Shown in pieces: positions 51,341 to 63,087 of a stretch of 64,000 nucleotides of DNA. The translations under genes and the position numbers were made by a program. The number at the start of each line of letters is the position of its first letter. Position 1 is the stretch's first letter. The stretch comes from Opitutales bacterium. Lineage in GTDB: Bacteria; Verrucomicrobiota; Verrucomicrobiia; Opitutales; Oceanipulchritudinaceae. The stretch is from positions 1-64,000 of the forward strand of contig JAFIGH010000004.1 in assembly GCA_020831525.1 (NCBI GenBank), written 5' to 3'. A model generated the notes under the pieces. That model searched no databases. It had not been told where the DNA came from and was given only the letters and a program-made list of their open reading frames with translations.

Positions 51341-53848
51341 ATGAAAAGCCACACACGACTCCGCACACTGAACAAGACACTGCTGGCGTGCCTTGCGATC
51401 ACACCGCTCGCTGCCGCACAGGAAATCATCGAAGTCCCGGGGTGGACCTACCACCGCTACGGCGAAGAGATCGGCCTGCTCGGCAACCGCTTTATTGCCT
51501 ATGTTCCGGAGAGCTATGATCCGGACCGGCTTTACCGGGTGTTCCTCAACAGCCACGGAGCGGGAAGCAATCCCGAGTCCAGCGTCAGCAGCATGCTTTC
51601 GACATTCAACGAGCGCGGGGTCGACGATATCATTGCCGTGTTTCCCCACCAGACCGGGGCGGTCGGCGAGTGGCGCTTCTCGCACCCGGACCTGCCGGCC
51701 ACGCAGGATATCCTTGCGCACTTCCAGAAGATCCGGCGCGACTTCAATGTCTACGAGAAGATTTTTGTCCACGGTTTTTCTCTTGGCGGCCAGTTTACGA
51801 CATCGTTCGGCATGTTCCTTGCCGACGAAATCATCGCCGCTGCCGCCGGTGGTTTCGGCAACAGCATCACCTTGCCCAACGGAGACCATTACTGGTCCGG
51901 AGAACTCGTCTCCGACATATCCGGGTTTAACTTCGGAGCGCAATATTTCCCCTACGCCACGCTGACACCGCCGGAAACCTTCAGGGATATCCCGTGGTTT
52001 CTCTACGTCGGGCTAAATGAGCAGCAGTCACGTATCGACGGCACAGAGATTTTCGACAGCGCCCTCACAGATGCAGGCGCGGACGTCACCGCACTTTACG
52101 TGGACGGCGTCGGTCACGACATAACCGCAGGCATACGCGATGCCCTCATTGATTTCTACGTTGAAAAGGTCCGCACAGACAACCTTCCGCCCGTCGCCGA
52201 CGCCGTGATCACCCATACCGCTGGCCTCATCGTGCAGTTCGACGCCACCGGTTCCAGCGATCCGGACGGTCACATCGCGCGCTACGAATGGGTCTTTGGC
52301 GACGGCGAACGCGCCCTCGGCGATGTCGCCTCCCATCCCGGGACGCGCGCCCACACCGCCGTGGCCACCCACACTTTCAGCATGCCGGGCACCTACATCG
52401 TGCGCCTCCGCGCGACCGACAACGACAACGACATGAACACAATTTTCCGGGCGGTCTCCGTCGAGGAAGAAGACCTTTCGGTCACCACCCCGCCGACAAC
52501 CTACGCCGTCCACGTGGATACGCCCTACGCCACCGAATACGAGTTCACCCAATCCGATTTCACGGACGCAGTGGACATCAGCGGCGGCCGCAGCCTCGAA
52601 AAGATCCGCATCCATTCCCTCCCCATCAAGGGAACGCTGCGCCTGAATGGAGTCCCCGTGGAAGCCGGGCAGGAGGTAAGCTACACCGAAATCCCCTTCC
52701 TCGCCTACCGCTCGCCGTCCAACGAAGGCGAAGATTTTTTTGAATACAACGCCCACGACGGTGCCTCATGGTCGCCGTTCGACACCTCCCGCGTGAACAT
52801 CATGATCGGTGACGCGCCGGAGAGCGAACTCTTCACGGAAATCAATCCGGTATCCGGCAGCGACTACGCCACCGGCACGCTCGGCGTCGGCACGCTCTAT
52901 TTTACCAACGAACAGTCTGAGATTTCGCAGGTGCCGCCCGAACTGGATGGCGCGCCCATCATCCGCCCGAGCAGCATCCCCGACCGCACGTCCACTGCCG
53001 AGGTCGCGCTCACCTTCCGCGTGACACAGGACGCCACGGTCTACATCGCCTACGATCCCCGCCCGCACGCCAGCTCCACCCCGCCCGATTGGCTCGCGGA
53101 CTACTGGACGGAGGAGACCTTCGAGGTGCCGCTGCGCTCGTGGTTCGACTTCCGGCTCTACCGGCGCGAATTTTCCGCCGACAGCGTTGTCGAGACGGGT
53201 GGCAACCGCGCCGCCGGATGGAGCGGCAACAACAGCATGTATTTCATCATCGGCCTTCCCGAAGGTGCGGCGCGGCCCACGCTTGCGGCGGCGAACGTAG
53301 AAGCGGAAGGCGGCGCGGCGCGGCCCTTTTCGCGCCCCTTCTTTGAAGAGCGGTTTCAACCCGGCGGGGGCGCCGCCCTCACCGAAGTGCGGATTGACCG
53401 CCTGCCCTTCCACGGGCGTCTTCTCCTCGGCGGCGCCGAACTCAGCGCCGGAGATGTCATTTCCGCGGGCGAACTCGACACACTCGCCTACGAGCCTGGC
53501 TCGGGCTACGCCGGGTTCGACAATTTCATCTGGAACGCAAGCGACGGCGAAGTCTTCGCGGAGCAGGCCGTCAAAGTGAACCTCACGGTGACCTTGCCGC
53601 CGCCCGCACCGGACGCGGCGCCGATACTCGGTATTACACGCGCCGCCGACGGCGGATTCAACCTCGCATGGCATGGGCGCGTCGACCGCCGCTACACCCT
53701 CCGCCACGGCAGTGATCTCGGCGGCCCCGCCGAATGGGAAGCCGTCGAAGTCATCGACGGTGTCGACGGTCCCATGGAACGGGCTGTCCTCCTCGACGCC
53801 GAGGCCCCGGCGAGACAATTCTGGATAATCGAAGTCGAACCCAAATGA
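51341..53848 (+). CDS. Secreted multidomain esterase (alpha/beta hydrolase, PKD and Ig-like modules)
   Basis: The 835-residue protein has a signal peptide (core LLACLAITPLAAAQ). An alpha/beta hydrolase of the PHB-depolymerase/feruloyl-esterase kind covers about 30-285, with the nucleophile Ser147 in FVHGFSLGGQF, the start of an oxyanion site in FLNSHGAGSN, and a late His in YVDGVGHDITAGI. A PKD domain (about 290-375, RYEWVFGDGERALG, HTFSMPGTYIVRLRATDND) follows. Two similar Ig/cadherin-like modules come next (LPIKGTLRLNGVPVEAGQEV and LPFHGRLLLGGAELSAGDVI), separated by a beta-rich region. The end YTLRHGSDLGGPAEWEAVEV to FWIIEVEP is the same kind of module as on GH88. ATG 51320 is an alternative start. 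Confidence 0.78.
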   Translation: MKSHTRLRTLNKTLLACLAITPLAAAQEIIEVPGWTYHRYGEEIGLLGNRFIAYVPESYDPDRLYRVFLNSHGAGSNPESSVSSMLSTFNERGVDDIIAVFPHQTGAVGEWRFSHPDLPATQDILAHFQKIRRDFNVYEKIFVHGFSLGGQFTTSFGMFLADEIIAAAAGGFGNSITLPNGDHYWSGELVSDISGFNFGAQYFPYATLTPPETFRDIPWFLYVGLNEQQSRIDGTEIFDSALTDAGADVTALYVDGVGHDITAGIRDALIDFYVEKVRTDNLPPVADAVITHTAGLIVQFDATGSSDPDGHIARYEWVFGDGERALGDVASHPGTRAHTAVATHTFSMPGTYIVRLRATDNDNDMNTIFRAVSVEEEDLSVTTPPTTYAVHVDTPYATEYEFTQSDFTDAVDISGGRSLEKIRIHSLPIKGTLRLNGVPVEAGQEVSYTEIPFLAYRSPSNEGEDFFEYNAHDGASWSPFDTSRVNIMIGDAPESELFTEINPVSGSDYATGTLGVGTLYFTNEQSEISQVPPELDGAPIIRPSSIPDRTSTAEVALTFRVTQDATVYIAYDPRPHASSTPPDWLADYWTEETFEVPLRSWFDFRLYRREFSADSVVETGGNRAAGWSGNNSMYFIIGLPEGAARPTLAAANVEAEGGAARPFSRPFFEERFQPGGGAALTEVRIDRLPFHGRLLLGGAELSAGDVISAGELDTLAYEPGSGYAGFDNFIWNASDGEVFAEQAVKVNLTVTLPPPAPDAAPILGITRAADGGFNLAWHGRVDRRYTLRHGSDLGGPAEWEAVEVIDGVDGPMERAVLLDAEAPARQFWIIEVEPK

Positions 53849-53902
53849 TCCGGGCCGGAAGCGGGATTACGCTTTCTGGATTCCCGGTTCAGGCTTCATC
53901 CC

Positions 53903-56530
<2,628 letters not shown>

Positions 56531-56866
56531 GCCTCTCCTTCCGCATAAAACATTCCCCCCGCGCACCCATCGACCTGAATCATGAAAGCCCGGATAAGCG
56601 ACTCCATACCAATCCCTTAAGAAAAACACCGCTTTCCCGGCCGCCCACCTGCGGCGCGCCGCTACGTCCCTCCGCGACACGATGCGGGACATTTTGACGC
56701 ACACGGTCCCCGCATGAAATCCGTCGAAATCACATTTTCAACTGCCGTCCACGGCAATCGCGCACGAAGAAAAAGGAGCTACCGTGCTGTTTCCGATAAG
56801 AGGGGAATTTTCGTTTGCCATGCCCCCGGTCCGTCCTACGGTCCGCCCCTTCCCAACCAAAACTGC
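56531..56866. other. Divergent control region between clpB and the TonB-dependent receptor
   Basis: This 336-base region should hold promoters for both genes. Next to clpB there is a strong ribosome site, GGAAGGAG at about 56535. I found no CIRCE repeat and no convincing heat-shock sigma pair. The plus-strand frame is open from 56714 but its first 51 codons (many Arg, Cys) look untranslated. Confidence 0.45.
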
Positions 56867-59455
56867 ATGAAGACAACGACACTGACAGCCGCTTTGGCGG
56901 CAGGGCTGTTTGCAGCGACCAGCCTGTGGGGAACGGAAGAGGAAACGGACCGCGTGGTGGTTCTCGACGACTTTGTCGTGCGGGAAGCGGCGCGCAGTGC
57001 TCCGGAGTCGCTTTCGCCCGCGGGATGGTCGCTCAACAACGTGATGGGTTCGGCGCGCCCGCTGACGGAGACACCTCGGGCGGTTACGGCATTGACCCCC
57101 GAGGCGATGCGGCGTCTGGACATCCGCGACCTCGAAGACCTCCCGCGCTCCGCAGCGGGTGCCGAGCGTATCAACTACTTTGGGCTGGCCGGCGCGCCGG
57201 TGCTGCGCGGCACGAACGCGGGGCTCTACTTCAACGGCATGCTGCGCGCCTTCCAGCGCAATGAAATGCCGACCTCGTTCGGCTCGACCGAGTCGCTCAC
57301 GCTCGTCAAGGGGCCCGCACCCGCCCATTTCGCCCCCACCCTCGTGGGCGGCTATGTCGACATGCTTCCGAAGAGCCCCTACTACGAGCGCGCTCTCGGC
57401 AGTGTGGAATTGAGTGTGGGCCGGTGGGACGCCTACCGCGCGCAGGCTGACTACGGAGCACCATTTCTTTGGGGCGACAGGCCGGCGGCCTACCGCGTAT
57501 CGCTTACCGGGCAACGCGCGAAGAGCTATTTCGACCACGTTCGCAATGACTTTGAATCCATCTACGCGGCGGTGAAGGTCCAGGCCACCCCGCGCGCGAC
57601 CGTCTTCGCGGGAGGAGAGTTCTACCGCTTTCGCAGCAGCGAGGTGCCCGGCGCGAACCGGCCCACGCAGGCATTTATCGATACGGGCGCCTACGTCATC
57701 GGCGAACCGGCGGATCTAACCTCGCCACGCTGGGAGGGCCGCGCCGCGCGCACACTGCTGGAGTTTCCCTTTACGTTAGTTGTGAATCCGTCGCTACACT
57801 CTCTCGCCGTGCCCGGCGCGGTCGCGCGGGAGCGCATACCGTCGGAACTGCGCGCGCACATGATCGACCTCAACGATCCGCAAAACGTCGAGCGACTGTA
57901 TTCGCTGCGGCCCGCCGCCGAGGTGCCGTCCTTTGCCTACGGGGGCGATCCCGCCGCTCTCGACGCCCTGCGCGCGGCCGCTGCGGAAGAACTGGCGGCG
58001 GTCGATGCCCGTCCGCAGGATCTCTTCGTCTACACCCCGGAGTATTTCGCGGCAGGCGGCGCGGCCCTCACCGATGTCCTGCCGACAAACCGCATTCTCG
58101 CCGACCCGGACGATTTTGCCGACGCCGAAAACGGCATGTTCTTCCTCAATGTCGAAGGCCGCGGCGCGCCGGGTTGGACGTGGATCAACCGCTCTTTCTT
58201 TGAAGGTGTGCGCACCGACAAACGCTCCACCTACGGTTTTGCCTTCCGCTCGGAGCAAATCCTCGGCGAAAACCAGACCCGCCTGCGCCACGAACTCGAC
58301 GGTACCGACCTCACCGTCGAGGGGGGCCTCTCCGTACGTCTCGCCCACGCGCACATGGCACAGGACTTCGACGCGGAGCCCTTTTCACGGCGGGACCTCG
58401 CACGCGGCGAAATCGCGCCCAACACGCTCGTCTCCGCCGGGGCCGACCGCGGACCCGACGGCACCAACCTCTGGTCTACCTTCGGAGGCGCGAGCGGACG
58501 CAGCCGCACGCTGCAGACCGCCCTCTTCACCCAAGCCGACTGGAAAGCAACGGAGCGCCTGCGCATCGACGCCGGGGTGCGCGCCGAACGCGTAGAACTG
58601 CGGCGCAGCCTACCCGCCTTCGTCGACAGCCGCTCGTCCGCCGACATCGAACGGCTGAGCGGACGCGACACACTCGAATTCGCCAACGCCGCCCTCCACG
58701 CCACCTACGAAGCGATCGACGGCATATTCGTCTATGGCGCGGCCCAACGCGGACGAACGCTCGCGCCCGGCGACGGCGGCGTGCTCTTCGGCGAAACCTC
58801 ATTTCCCACTGCCGACCTCGGCGAACTTGGCGTCAAATCGGATCTCTTCGACGGTCGTCTCTTCACCAGTCTCTCTGTCTACCGCTGGAACCAGTCGGTC
58901 TTCAGCACGCGCGACGCCTACGCCCGTCCTCTCCGCGGCGAAGGCGTCGAGTTCGAAGCGTTTGTCACGCCAACCCCGGCATGGTCGCTCGTCGCACATT
59001 TCACGGCGCAGCGCGTTACCCTTCGCGGCGACCGCATCGGCTTCGGCGCGCTGCCCTTCGACGAGGAAGACTGGGCGCTCTCCGGCGGAATCCTCAACGG
59101 CGCCGACCGCGTCAGCCTACCCGACAACCCCGACCAGGTTTACGCCGGGTTTCCCGAAGTCACCGCGCGCCTCTTCGCCCTCTGGGAGCCGGGCACCGGG
59201 CTCGGGCTCGCCGGCGGATTGTCGTGGCGCGACGCATACTGGAGCGATATCGGCCGCACCATGCGCATCCCCGGCGTTGTCCTTGGCGACGCGCAGGTCT
59301 TCTACCGCACCGAGCGCTGGGAAGTCGGGCTCCTCGTCGACAACGTCTTCAACTCCCGCAACTGGGCCGGTGCCGATCCCGTCTTCGCGGCCGGCACCCT
59401 TCTCACTCCCGGCCTCCCGCGTGACTGGCGCCTCAGGGTGCGCGTGGAGTTCTGA
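56867..59455 (+). CDS. TonB-dependent outer-membrane receptor
   Basis: The 862-residue outer-membrane protein has a signal peptide (MKTTTLTAALAAGLFAATSL, cleavage near LWG-TEE). A short TonB-contact-like segment RVVVLDDFVVREAA follows, then a plug domain (about 50-165: TPRAVTALTPEAMRRLDIRD, GLAGAPVLRGTNAGLYFNGM, LVKGPAPAHFAPTLVGGYVD). The rest is a beta barrel of many aromatic-ended strands closing with WRLRVRVEF, the terminal Phe needed for insertion by the BAM complex. It imports a siderophore, cobalamin or glycan; nothing nearby fixes which. The ATG at 56867 is chosen for its signal peptide. Confidence 0.88.
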   Translation: MKTTTLTAALAAGLFAATSLWGTEEETDRVVVLDDFVVREAARSAPESLSPAGWSLNNVMGSARPLTETPRAVTALTPEAMRRLDIRDLEDLPRSAAGAERINYFGLAGAPVLRGTNAGLYFNGMLRAFQRNEMPTSFGSTESLTLVKGPAPAHFAPTLVGGYVDMLPKSPYYERALGSVELSVGRWDAYRAQADYGAPFLWGDRPAAYRVSLTGQRAKSYFDHVRNDFESIYAAVKVQATPRATVFAGGEFYRFRSSEVPGANRPTQAFIDTGAYVIGEPADLTSPRWEGRAARTLLEFPFTLVVNPSLHSLAVPGAVARERIPSELRAHMIDLNDPQNVERLYSLRPAAEVPSFAYGGDPAALDALRAAAAEELAAVDARPQDLFVYTPEYFAAGGAALTDVLPTNRILADPDDFADAENGMFFLNVEGRGAPGWTWINRSFFEGVRTDKRSTYGFAFRSEQILGENQTRLRHELDGTDLTVEGGLSVRLAHAHMAQDFDAEPFSRRDLARGEIAPNTLVSAGADRGPDGTNLWSTFGGASGRSRTLQTALFTQADWKATERLRIDAGVRAERVELRRSLPAFVDSRSSADIERLSGRDTLEFANAALHATYEAIDGIFVYGAAQRGRTLAPGDGGVLFGETSFPTADLGELGVKSDLFDGRLFTSLSVYRWNQSVFSTRDAYARPLRGEGVEFEAFVTPTPAWSLVAHFTAQRVTLRGDRIGFGALPFDEEDWALSGGILNGADRVSLPDNPDQVYAGFPEVTARLFALWEPGTGLGLAGGLSWRDAYWSDIGRTMRIPGVVLGDAQVFYRTERWEVGLLVDNVFNSRNWAGADPVFAAGTLLTPGLPRDWRLRVRVEF

Positions 59456-59544
59456 TACGCAGCTCTTCCAACGCCGGAGAGGTTACATGTTCACTACAGC
59501 CACTGTCGCTTCGCACTTGCTCCAACCCTGCCTTCCCATCCGCA

Positions 59545-59564
59545 CACGGACAAGAATGTCCGTG
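59545..59564. terminator. Hairpin between convergent genes, possible bidirectional terminator
   Basis: CACGGACA (59545-59552) pairs perfectly with TGTCCGTG (59557-59564) around loop AGAA, in the gap between the receptor gene and the convergent binding-protein gene. No T tract follows on either strand, so its strength is uncertain. Confidence 0.45.
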
Positions 59565-59622
59565 GTCCGCTAAACCTGTGCGCCCCAATCCACGCGGTGC
59601 CGCACAAGCCCAACCCTCCCCA

Positions 59623-61320
59623 TCAGTCTGCCCCGCCGCCCTTCGGCGTTTCGAGCCGAACGTGCTTGTAGGGATGCCAGTCGAGAAGATTGGCATGCCA
59701 GCCGCGCACCTCCGGCCGGATGAGGTAGACCGTCACGTAGGTGTAGACCGGACAGATGACCTGCCGCTCCATTAGCATCGATTCCGCCTGAGCGAAGAGG
59801 GCATTGCGCGCCGCCGGGTCGCGGACGCGGTCGGACCGTTCGATGAGGTCGTCGTATGCCTCATCCGCCCACCCGCTGAAGTTGTTCGCGCTCGCCGTCG
59901 TCCAGAGCGAAAGAAAAGTATGCGGGTCAAGGTAGTCGCCGATCCACGCCGCACGGGCGATGTCGAAGTCACCGTTCGCGCGCAGGTCCAGATAGACGCG
60001 AAACTCCACGTTGCGCAGGCGGATGTCGATGCCAAGCTCGCGCCGCCACATCGCTTGCACGGCTTCGGCAATGCGTTGGTGGCTCTCCGAGGTGTTGTAG
60101 AGCAGTTCCAACCGGGGAAAACCCTCGCCGCCCGGAAAGCCCGCCTCAGCGAGCAGCCGACGCGCTTCATCGAGATCGGCCGGCGGCATGCCAGGGGGCT
60201 CGTAGCCGGCGAGACCCGGCGGCGTAAAGCTCTTCGCCGGGATCTGGCCGGCGCCGAGAATTCCGTCCGTGATCGCTTGCCGGTCGATCGCGAGACTCAA
60301 GGCGCGGCGTACCAGTGGATCGTCCAACGGCGGGCGGTCGTGATTGAAGAGGTAGTAGTAGGTTCCCAAATACGGATCGACGCGAAGCACCTCGGGTTCA
60401 TTGCGCCGGTAATGACGCACACGCGGGGGTGGGAGCGCCTCCGTGACGTGCAACTGCCCGGCTTGGAAGGCGCGCTCCTCCGCCCCGAGGTCCGCAATCG
60501 GAAAAAAACGGATGGCATTGAGCGACACCGTCTCCGCGTCCCAGTAGTGAGGGTTCGCTACAGTCTCGATCATCTGGTCGGCACGCCACTGCCCGAGTTG
60601 AAACGGGCCGTTGCCGACGAGCCGCCCCGGCACCGCCCAGCGTGTATCGCGGTGCAACGGATCGCCCTCCGCCAGCAGGACGGACTCCCGCACCGGGAAT
60701 GCCGCCGGGTGCATAAGCAGCTGGAGAAAATACGGCGCGGGCGCGCGCAGGCGCACACGCAGCTCAGCGGGCGAAACCGCTTCGACACCGATCACCCCGA
60801 AGTCGTCCGTCTCTCCGCGGTGAAACGACTCCGCCCCCTCCACGGCATAGAGCATCGTGGCATAGGGCGCGCCCAGCGCGGGCGAAAGCAGGCGTTTCCA
60901 CGAGAAGATGAAGTCATCCGCCGTCAGCCGTTCGCCGTCCGACCACCGGGCGTCCGGTTGAAGAAAGAAGCGGTATTCAAGACCGTCCTCGCTCACGGTC
61001 CATCGGGCCGCCGCACCGGGCACCGGTTCGAGGGTCTCGGGATGAGGAGCAACCAAGCCCTCGAAGAGTGCGAAGAGGATGTTGAAGGCGGAGACCGAAG
61101 TCGTCAGGTGCGGATCCAGCCGCTCCGGCTCCGGCCCGCTCCCGATGAGCAGAATACCGGCCTCCGTCGGGCGCCCCCCCCCCCGCGGCCGTTCACACCC
61201 GGCAAGCAAAAGAAGCCCCAACACCGCACACAGCCATCGACCGGCCGACCGACGCCAAACCACCGCCCGGAACCGCTCCGCCCCCGCTGCCCCATTCCAT
61301 GTTTGCGCGAAAAACCTCAT
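59623..61320 (-). CDS. Peptide-binding lipoprotein of ABC type (SBP family 5)
   Basis: The 565-residue lipoprotein belongs to the OppA/DppA binding-protein family. The signal has a long basic n-region and lipobox LLLLAGC with Cys42. Family 5 blocks follow: FALFEGLVAPHPETLEPVPG, RFFLQPDARWSDGERLTADD, FIFSWKRLLSPALG and NGPFQLGQWRADQMIETVAN. Later come PLVRRALSLAIDRQAITDGI and EARRLLAEAGFPGGEGFPRL. It would capture oligopeptides, or in some relatives sugars or nickel, for an ABC importer; no permease or ATPase genes are adjacent. A run of eleven G lies just after the lipobox codon. A start within the n-region (for example a GTG near codon 20) would give a shorter signal. Confidence 0.86.
   Translation of the reverse strand: MRFFAQTWNGAAGAERFRAVVWRRSAGRWLCAVLGLLLLAGCERPRGGGRPTEAGILLIGSGPEPERLDPHLTTSVSAFNILFALFEGLVAPHPETLEPVPGAAARWTVSEDGLEYRFFLQPDARWSDGERLTADDFIFSWKRLLSPALGAPYATMLYAVEGAESFHRGETDDFGVIGVEAVSPAELRVRLRAPAPYFLQLLMHPAAFPVRESVLLAEGDPLHRDTRWAVPGRLVGNGPFQLGQWRADQMIETVANPHYWDAETVSLNAIRFFPIADLGAEERAFQAGQLHVTEALPPPRVRHYRRNEPEVLRVDPYLGTYYYLFNHDRPPLDDPLVRRALSLAIDRQAITDGILGAGQIPAKSFTPPGLAGYEPPGMPPADLDEARRLLAEAGFPGGEGFPRLELLYNTSESHQRIAEAVQAMWRRELGIDIRLRNVEFRVYLDLRANGDFDIARAAWIGDYLDPHTFLSLWTTASANNFSGWADEAYDDLIERSDRVRDPAARNALFAQAESMLMERQVICPVYTYVTVYLIRPEVRGWHANLLDWHPYKHVRLETPKGGGAD
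61174..61184 (-). repeat. G11 homopolymer in the 5' coding region of the binding lipoprotein
   Basis: Eleven C residues on the plus strand (61174-61184) are eleven G on the coding strand, at codons 46-49 (Arg-Gly-Gly-Gly) just after the lipoprotein Cys42. Slippage by one base would truncate the protein. Such tracts are classic phase-variation sites but are also a place for sequencing error. Confidence 0.85.
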
Positions 61321-61412
61321 GCCACCAAGGACGCTACAGCCGCGCCCTCGCGTCAAGGCGGGAACAAACGCGCACCATTGCCACGGCGAGCGGAAACCTC
61401 CACTTTGCCCGC

Positions 61413-63071
61413 ATGACACAGAACCGCACCCCGCCCAAGGGCGACGAGGCCGACTTCGAAATCACCGCCAACCTCGCCGATGTCGTCGGCGGCGAAATCC
61501 GACCGGCCCGCGTGACAGTACGCGGCGGCCGGGTGGCGGACATCGCCGCCGCCCCCGCCGCTGCATGCAGCACCTTTCTATCCCCGGGCTGGGTTGATGC
61601 CCATGTGCATATTGAGAGTTCTATGCTCGCCCCCACCGCTTTCGCCCGCGCCGCCGTCGTGCACGGTGTCGTCGCGACCGTGAGCGATCCGCATGAGATC
61701 GCCAATGTTCTCGGGCGCGAAGGCGTGCTCTGGATGGTGGACAACGCAAAGCGCTCGCCCTTCAAATTTCACTTCGGCGCGCCGTCGTGCGTGCCCGCCA
61801 CCGCTTTCGAGACGGCCGGGGCCGCATTCGGACTCGGGGATGTTGCCGCCCTGCTCGACACGGAGGGCATTCACTTCCTCGCGGAGGTCATGAACTTTCC
61901 CGCCGTCATCGGCGGCGATGAGCACGTGCACGCGATTATCGCCGCCGCCCGCGGTCGCAGTCTGCGCGTCGACGGCCATGCCCCCGGTGTCATGGGCGAC
62001 GACCTCGCCGCCTTCGCCGCCGCCGGCATCGAGACCGACCACGAATGCGTCACGCTCGACGAGGCCCTTGCCCGTCTGCGCCTCGGTGTGCGTGTGGCCC
62101 TCCGCGAGGGATCGGCGGCGCGCAACTTCGACGCCTTGTGGCCCGCCCTCCGCGAATTCCCCGCCGAATGCTTCCTTTGCAGCGACGACAAACACCCCGA
62201 CGACCTCGTGCGCGGCTACCTCGGCGACATCCTGCGTCGCGCCGTTGCCAACGGCGTGTCCCCGATGGACGCGCTCCGCGCCGCCACGCTCAATCCCGTG
62301 CGTCACTACAACCTCCCCGCCGGTCTCCTCGCGCCGGGCGATCCCGCCGACATGGTGGAGTTCGACAACCTTACCGACTTCCGCGTCCGGCGCACATGGA
62401 TCGACGGCCGGTGCGTGGCGGCGGAGGGTCGGACCCACCTGCCCGCCGTGCCGGTCCGGCCCGTGAATGTCTTCCGTGCGCGCCCGGTGGACGAAGCTGG
62501 GCTCACCCTCCCGTGGAGGGCGGACAAACCCTTTCCCGTGATCGTTGCTCGTGACGGGCAGCTCGTCACCGTGAGGGAGGATCTTGTACCCACAATCCGC
62601 GACGGAACCGCCGTCTCTGATCCGGACCGCGATCTTCTCAAGATTGTCGTCGTCAACCGCTACAAGCCCGCGCCGCCCGCCGTCGGTCTGATCCGAAACT
62701 TCGGTCTGCGCCGCGGAGCGATGGCGGGGAGCGTCGCCCACGATTCGCACAACATCGTCGCCGTCGGTGCCGGAGACACCGCCCTCGCCCGCGCCATAAA
62801 CGCCGTTGTCGAATGCGGCGGCGGCCTCGCCTTCGCCGGTCCCGGCGGTGTCGAAACCCTTCCCCTCCCCATCGCCGGCCTGATGTCCGATGGCGATCCG
62901 TGGACCGTGGCAGAAGCCTTCGAACGCCTCACCGCCCTCGCGCAGGAAGACGGCTGCCCCATGCGATCCCCCTACATGACCCTATCTTTCATGGCGTTAC
63001 TCGTGATCCCCAGCCTCAAAATCAGCGACCGTGGTCTCTTCGACGTCGACCGCTTCACGCTCCTTGGTTGA
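61413..63071 (+). CDS. ade: Adenine deaminase
   Basis: The enzyme deaminates adenine to hypoxanthine in purine salvage. The 552-residue amidohydrolase has the metal motif LSPGWVDAHVHIESSMLAP near residue 70. TVSDPHEIANVLGREGVLWM is diagnostic of adenine deaminases, and RVDGHAPGVMGDDLAAFAAA and ETDHECVTLDEALARLR also fit. The C-terminal block has FGLRRGAMAGSVAHDSHNIV and the Glu/Gly-rich loop near CGGGLAFAGPGGVETLPLPI. It uses a dinuclear Fe/Mn site in the cytoplasm. The ATG at 61413 is preferred to an upstream open frame that overlaps the divergent lipoprotein gene. Confidence 0.93.
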   Translation: MTQNRTPPKGDEADFEITANLADVVGGEIRPARVTVRGGRVADIAAAPAAACSTFLSPGWVDAHVHIESSMLAPTAFARAAVVHGVVATVSDPHEIANVLGREGVLWMVDNAKRSPFKFHFGAPSCVPATAFETAGAAFGLGDVAALLDTEGIHFLAEVMNFPAVIGGDEHVHAIIAAARGRSLRVDGHAPGVMGDDLAAFAAAGIETDHECVTLDEALARLRLGVRVALREGSAARNFDALWPALREFPAECFLCSDDKHPDDLVRGYLGDILRRAVANGVSPMDALRAATLNPVRHYNLPAGLLAPGDPADMVEFDNLTDFRVRRTWIDGRCVAAEGRTHLPAVPVRPVNVFRARPVDEAGLTLPWRADKPFPVIVARDGQLVTVREDLVPTIRDGTAVSDPDRDLLKIVVVNRYKPAPPAVGLIRNFGLRRGAMAGSVAHDSHNIVAVGAGDTALARAINAVVECGGGLAFAGPGGVETLPLPIAGLMSDGDPWTVAEAFERLTALAQEDGCPMRSPYMTLSFMALLVIPSLKISDRGLFDVDRFTLLG

Positions 63072-63087
63072 ACGGGCGGGCAAAACG

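Noticed and set aside
56531-56866. A CIRCE element or heat-shock sigma promoter for clpB
   Set aside because: Neither the TTAGCACTC-N9-GAGTGCTAA repeat nor a convincing CTTGAA / CCCCAT pair is present on the minus strand.
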